NCBI GenBank assembly: GCA_002342415.1
Contig: DDPY01000045.1
Span: forward strand, 9,727-70,190
Length of the DNA: 60,464 bases
Origin: Prevotella sp. UBA2456
GTDB lineage: Bacteria > Bacteroidota > Bacteroidia > Bacteroidales > Bacteroidaceae
Direction: 5' to 3'
Shown here: positions 60,314 to 60,464 of the stretch, piece by piece
How the letters are laid out: each line of letters begins with the position of its first letter
How positions within the stretch are numbered: position 1 is the stretch's first letter
The notes under the pieces: generated by a model
Databases searched by the model: none
The model's input: the letters and a program-made list of their open reading frames with translations, nothing else
Told to the model about the DNA's origin: nothing
Position numbers and translations under genes: made by a program

Positions 60314-60464
60314 TTATATTCTCTTTCATGACCAGCGTCACCAGATTGACGGTGTTCCTGACGCCGAATTTGGCAAGTAGGCGCTTGCGATACCATTTGA
60401 TGGTCTCGTCGCTGAGGCTGAGCTGCCGCGCTATCTGCGGATTGGTCTGTCCGTCGCAGATGAG
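60303..60464 (-). CDS. LuxR-type regulator, 3' end only
   Basis: The last 53 residues of a minus-strand gene whose start lies beyond the window. GQTNPQIARQLSLSDETIKW and KRLLAKFGVRNTVNLVTL are the recognition helices of a LuxR/FixJ-type HTH domain. The upstream sensory part is unknown. Confidence 0.75.
   Translation of the reverse strand, partial: LICDGQTNPQIARQLSLSDETIKWYRKRLLAKFGVRNTVNLVTLVMKENIIRL

Noticed and set aside
1..60464. tRNA and rRNA genes, CRISPR arrays, integrases and transposases
   Set aside because: None was recognised on either strand. Repeats present are too short or unsuitable for a CRISPR array.

Overview
The window looks like a chromosomal segment from a member of the Bacteroidales, most likely a Prevotella-type genus. 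The evidence is threefold. Promoters repeatedly show the Bacteroidetes pattern TTTG, about 20 nt, then TAnnTTTGC. Secreted and outer-membrane families typical of that phylum are present: a CHU_C/T9SS-type domain, a PorT-like barrel, BT4734/VirE and DUF3987 proteins, and a Wzi-like protein. Housekeeping genes (ilvC, uvrA, recJ, recQ) have Bacteroidales-like sequences. All family calls come from reading motifs; no database search was run.

Region 1 (1-12.9 kb) is a defence island. Its left end (0.4-2.5 kb) is a graveyard: an intact antitoxin with a truncated PIN toxin, two 5'-truncated nuclease-toxin-like tails, a fragment resembling the end of a restriction-methylase, and two near-identical orphan promoters. 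It is followed by a large minus-strand module of an SNF2-type helicase (951 aa), a type III Mod-like adenine methyltransferase (1018 aa) and a type III Res-like helicase-nuclease (1071 aa). A GNAT toxin-antitoxin pair sits in the opposite direction between mod and res. Upstream of the helicase lies a strong candidate for an unannotated structured RNA of about 315 nt, with its own promoter and a Rho-independent terminator.

Region 2 (13.0-19.6 kb) is a plus-strand accessory module. It holds a HIRAN-like protein and a partner sharing an NIGCDQ motif, three small proteins of unknown function, an 887-aa BT4734/DUF3987 protein and an M15A-type peptidase. Short tandem repeats lie at several of its gene junctions.

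Region 3 (19.8-39.6 kb) is mostly core chromosome: ilvC, an inositol-monophosphatase-family enzyme, recQ-recJ, a peptidase operon (M24 aminopeptidase P, C1B peptidase, YhcH-like protein), uvrA behind a CHU_C-domain protein, a LysM/periplasmic-binding protein, a barrel protein, a POT peptide transporter, an EEP-family phosphodiesterase, a DUF308-like protein, a histidine phosphatase and a Gly/Ser-rich secreted protein.

Region 4 (39.7-58.3 kb) is an exopolysaccharide/capsule locus: Wzi-like protein, lipoprotein, two phosphoglycosyl transferases (one fused to a 4,6-dehydratase), two DegT-family aminotransferases, two GT2 glycosyltransferases, Wzx, Wzy, Wzz and Wza. It is interrupted by a cassette (VirE-like protein plus a small cysteine-containing protein) bounded by inverted repeats of about 97 bp and, outside these, by imperfect direct repeats of about 29 bp. 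The right end has a MATE exporter, a YgjP-like metallopeptidase and the 3' end of a LuxR-type regulator gene cut by the window edge.
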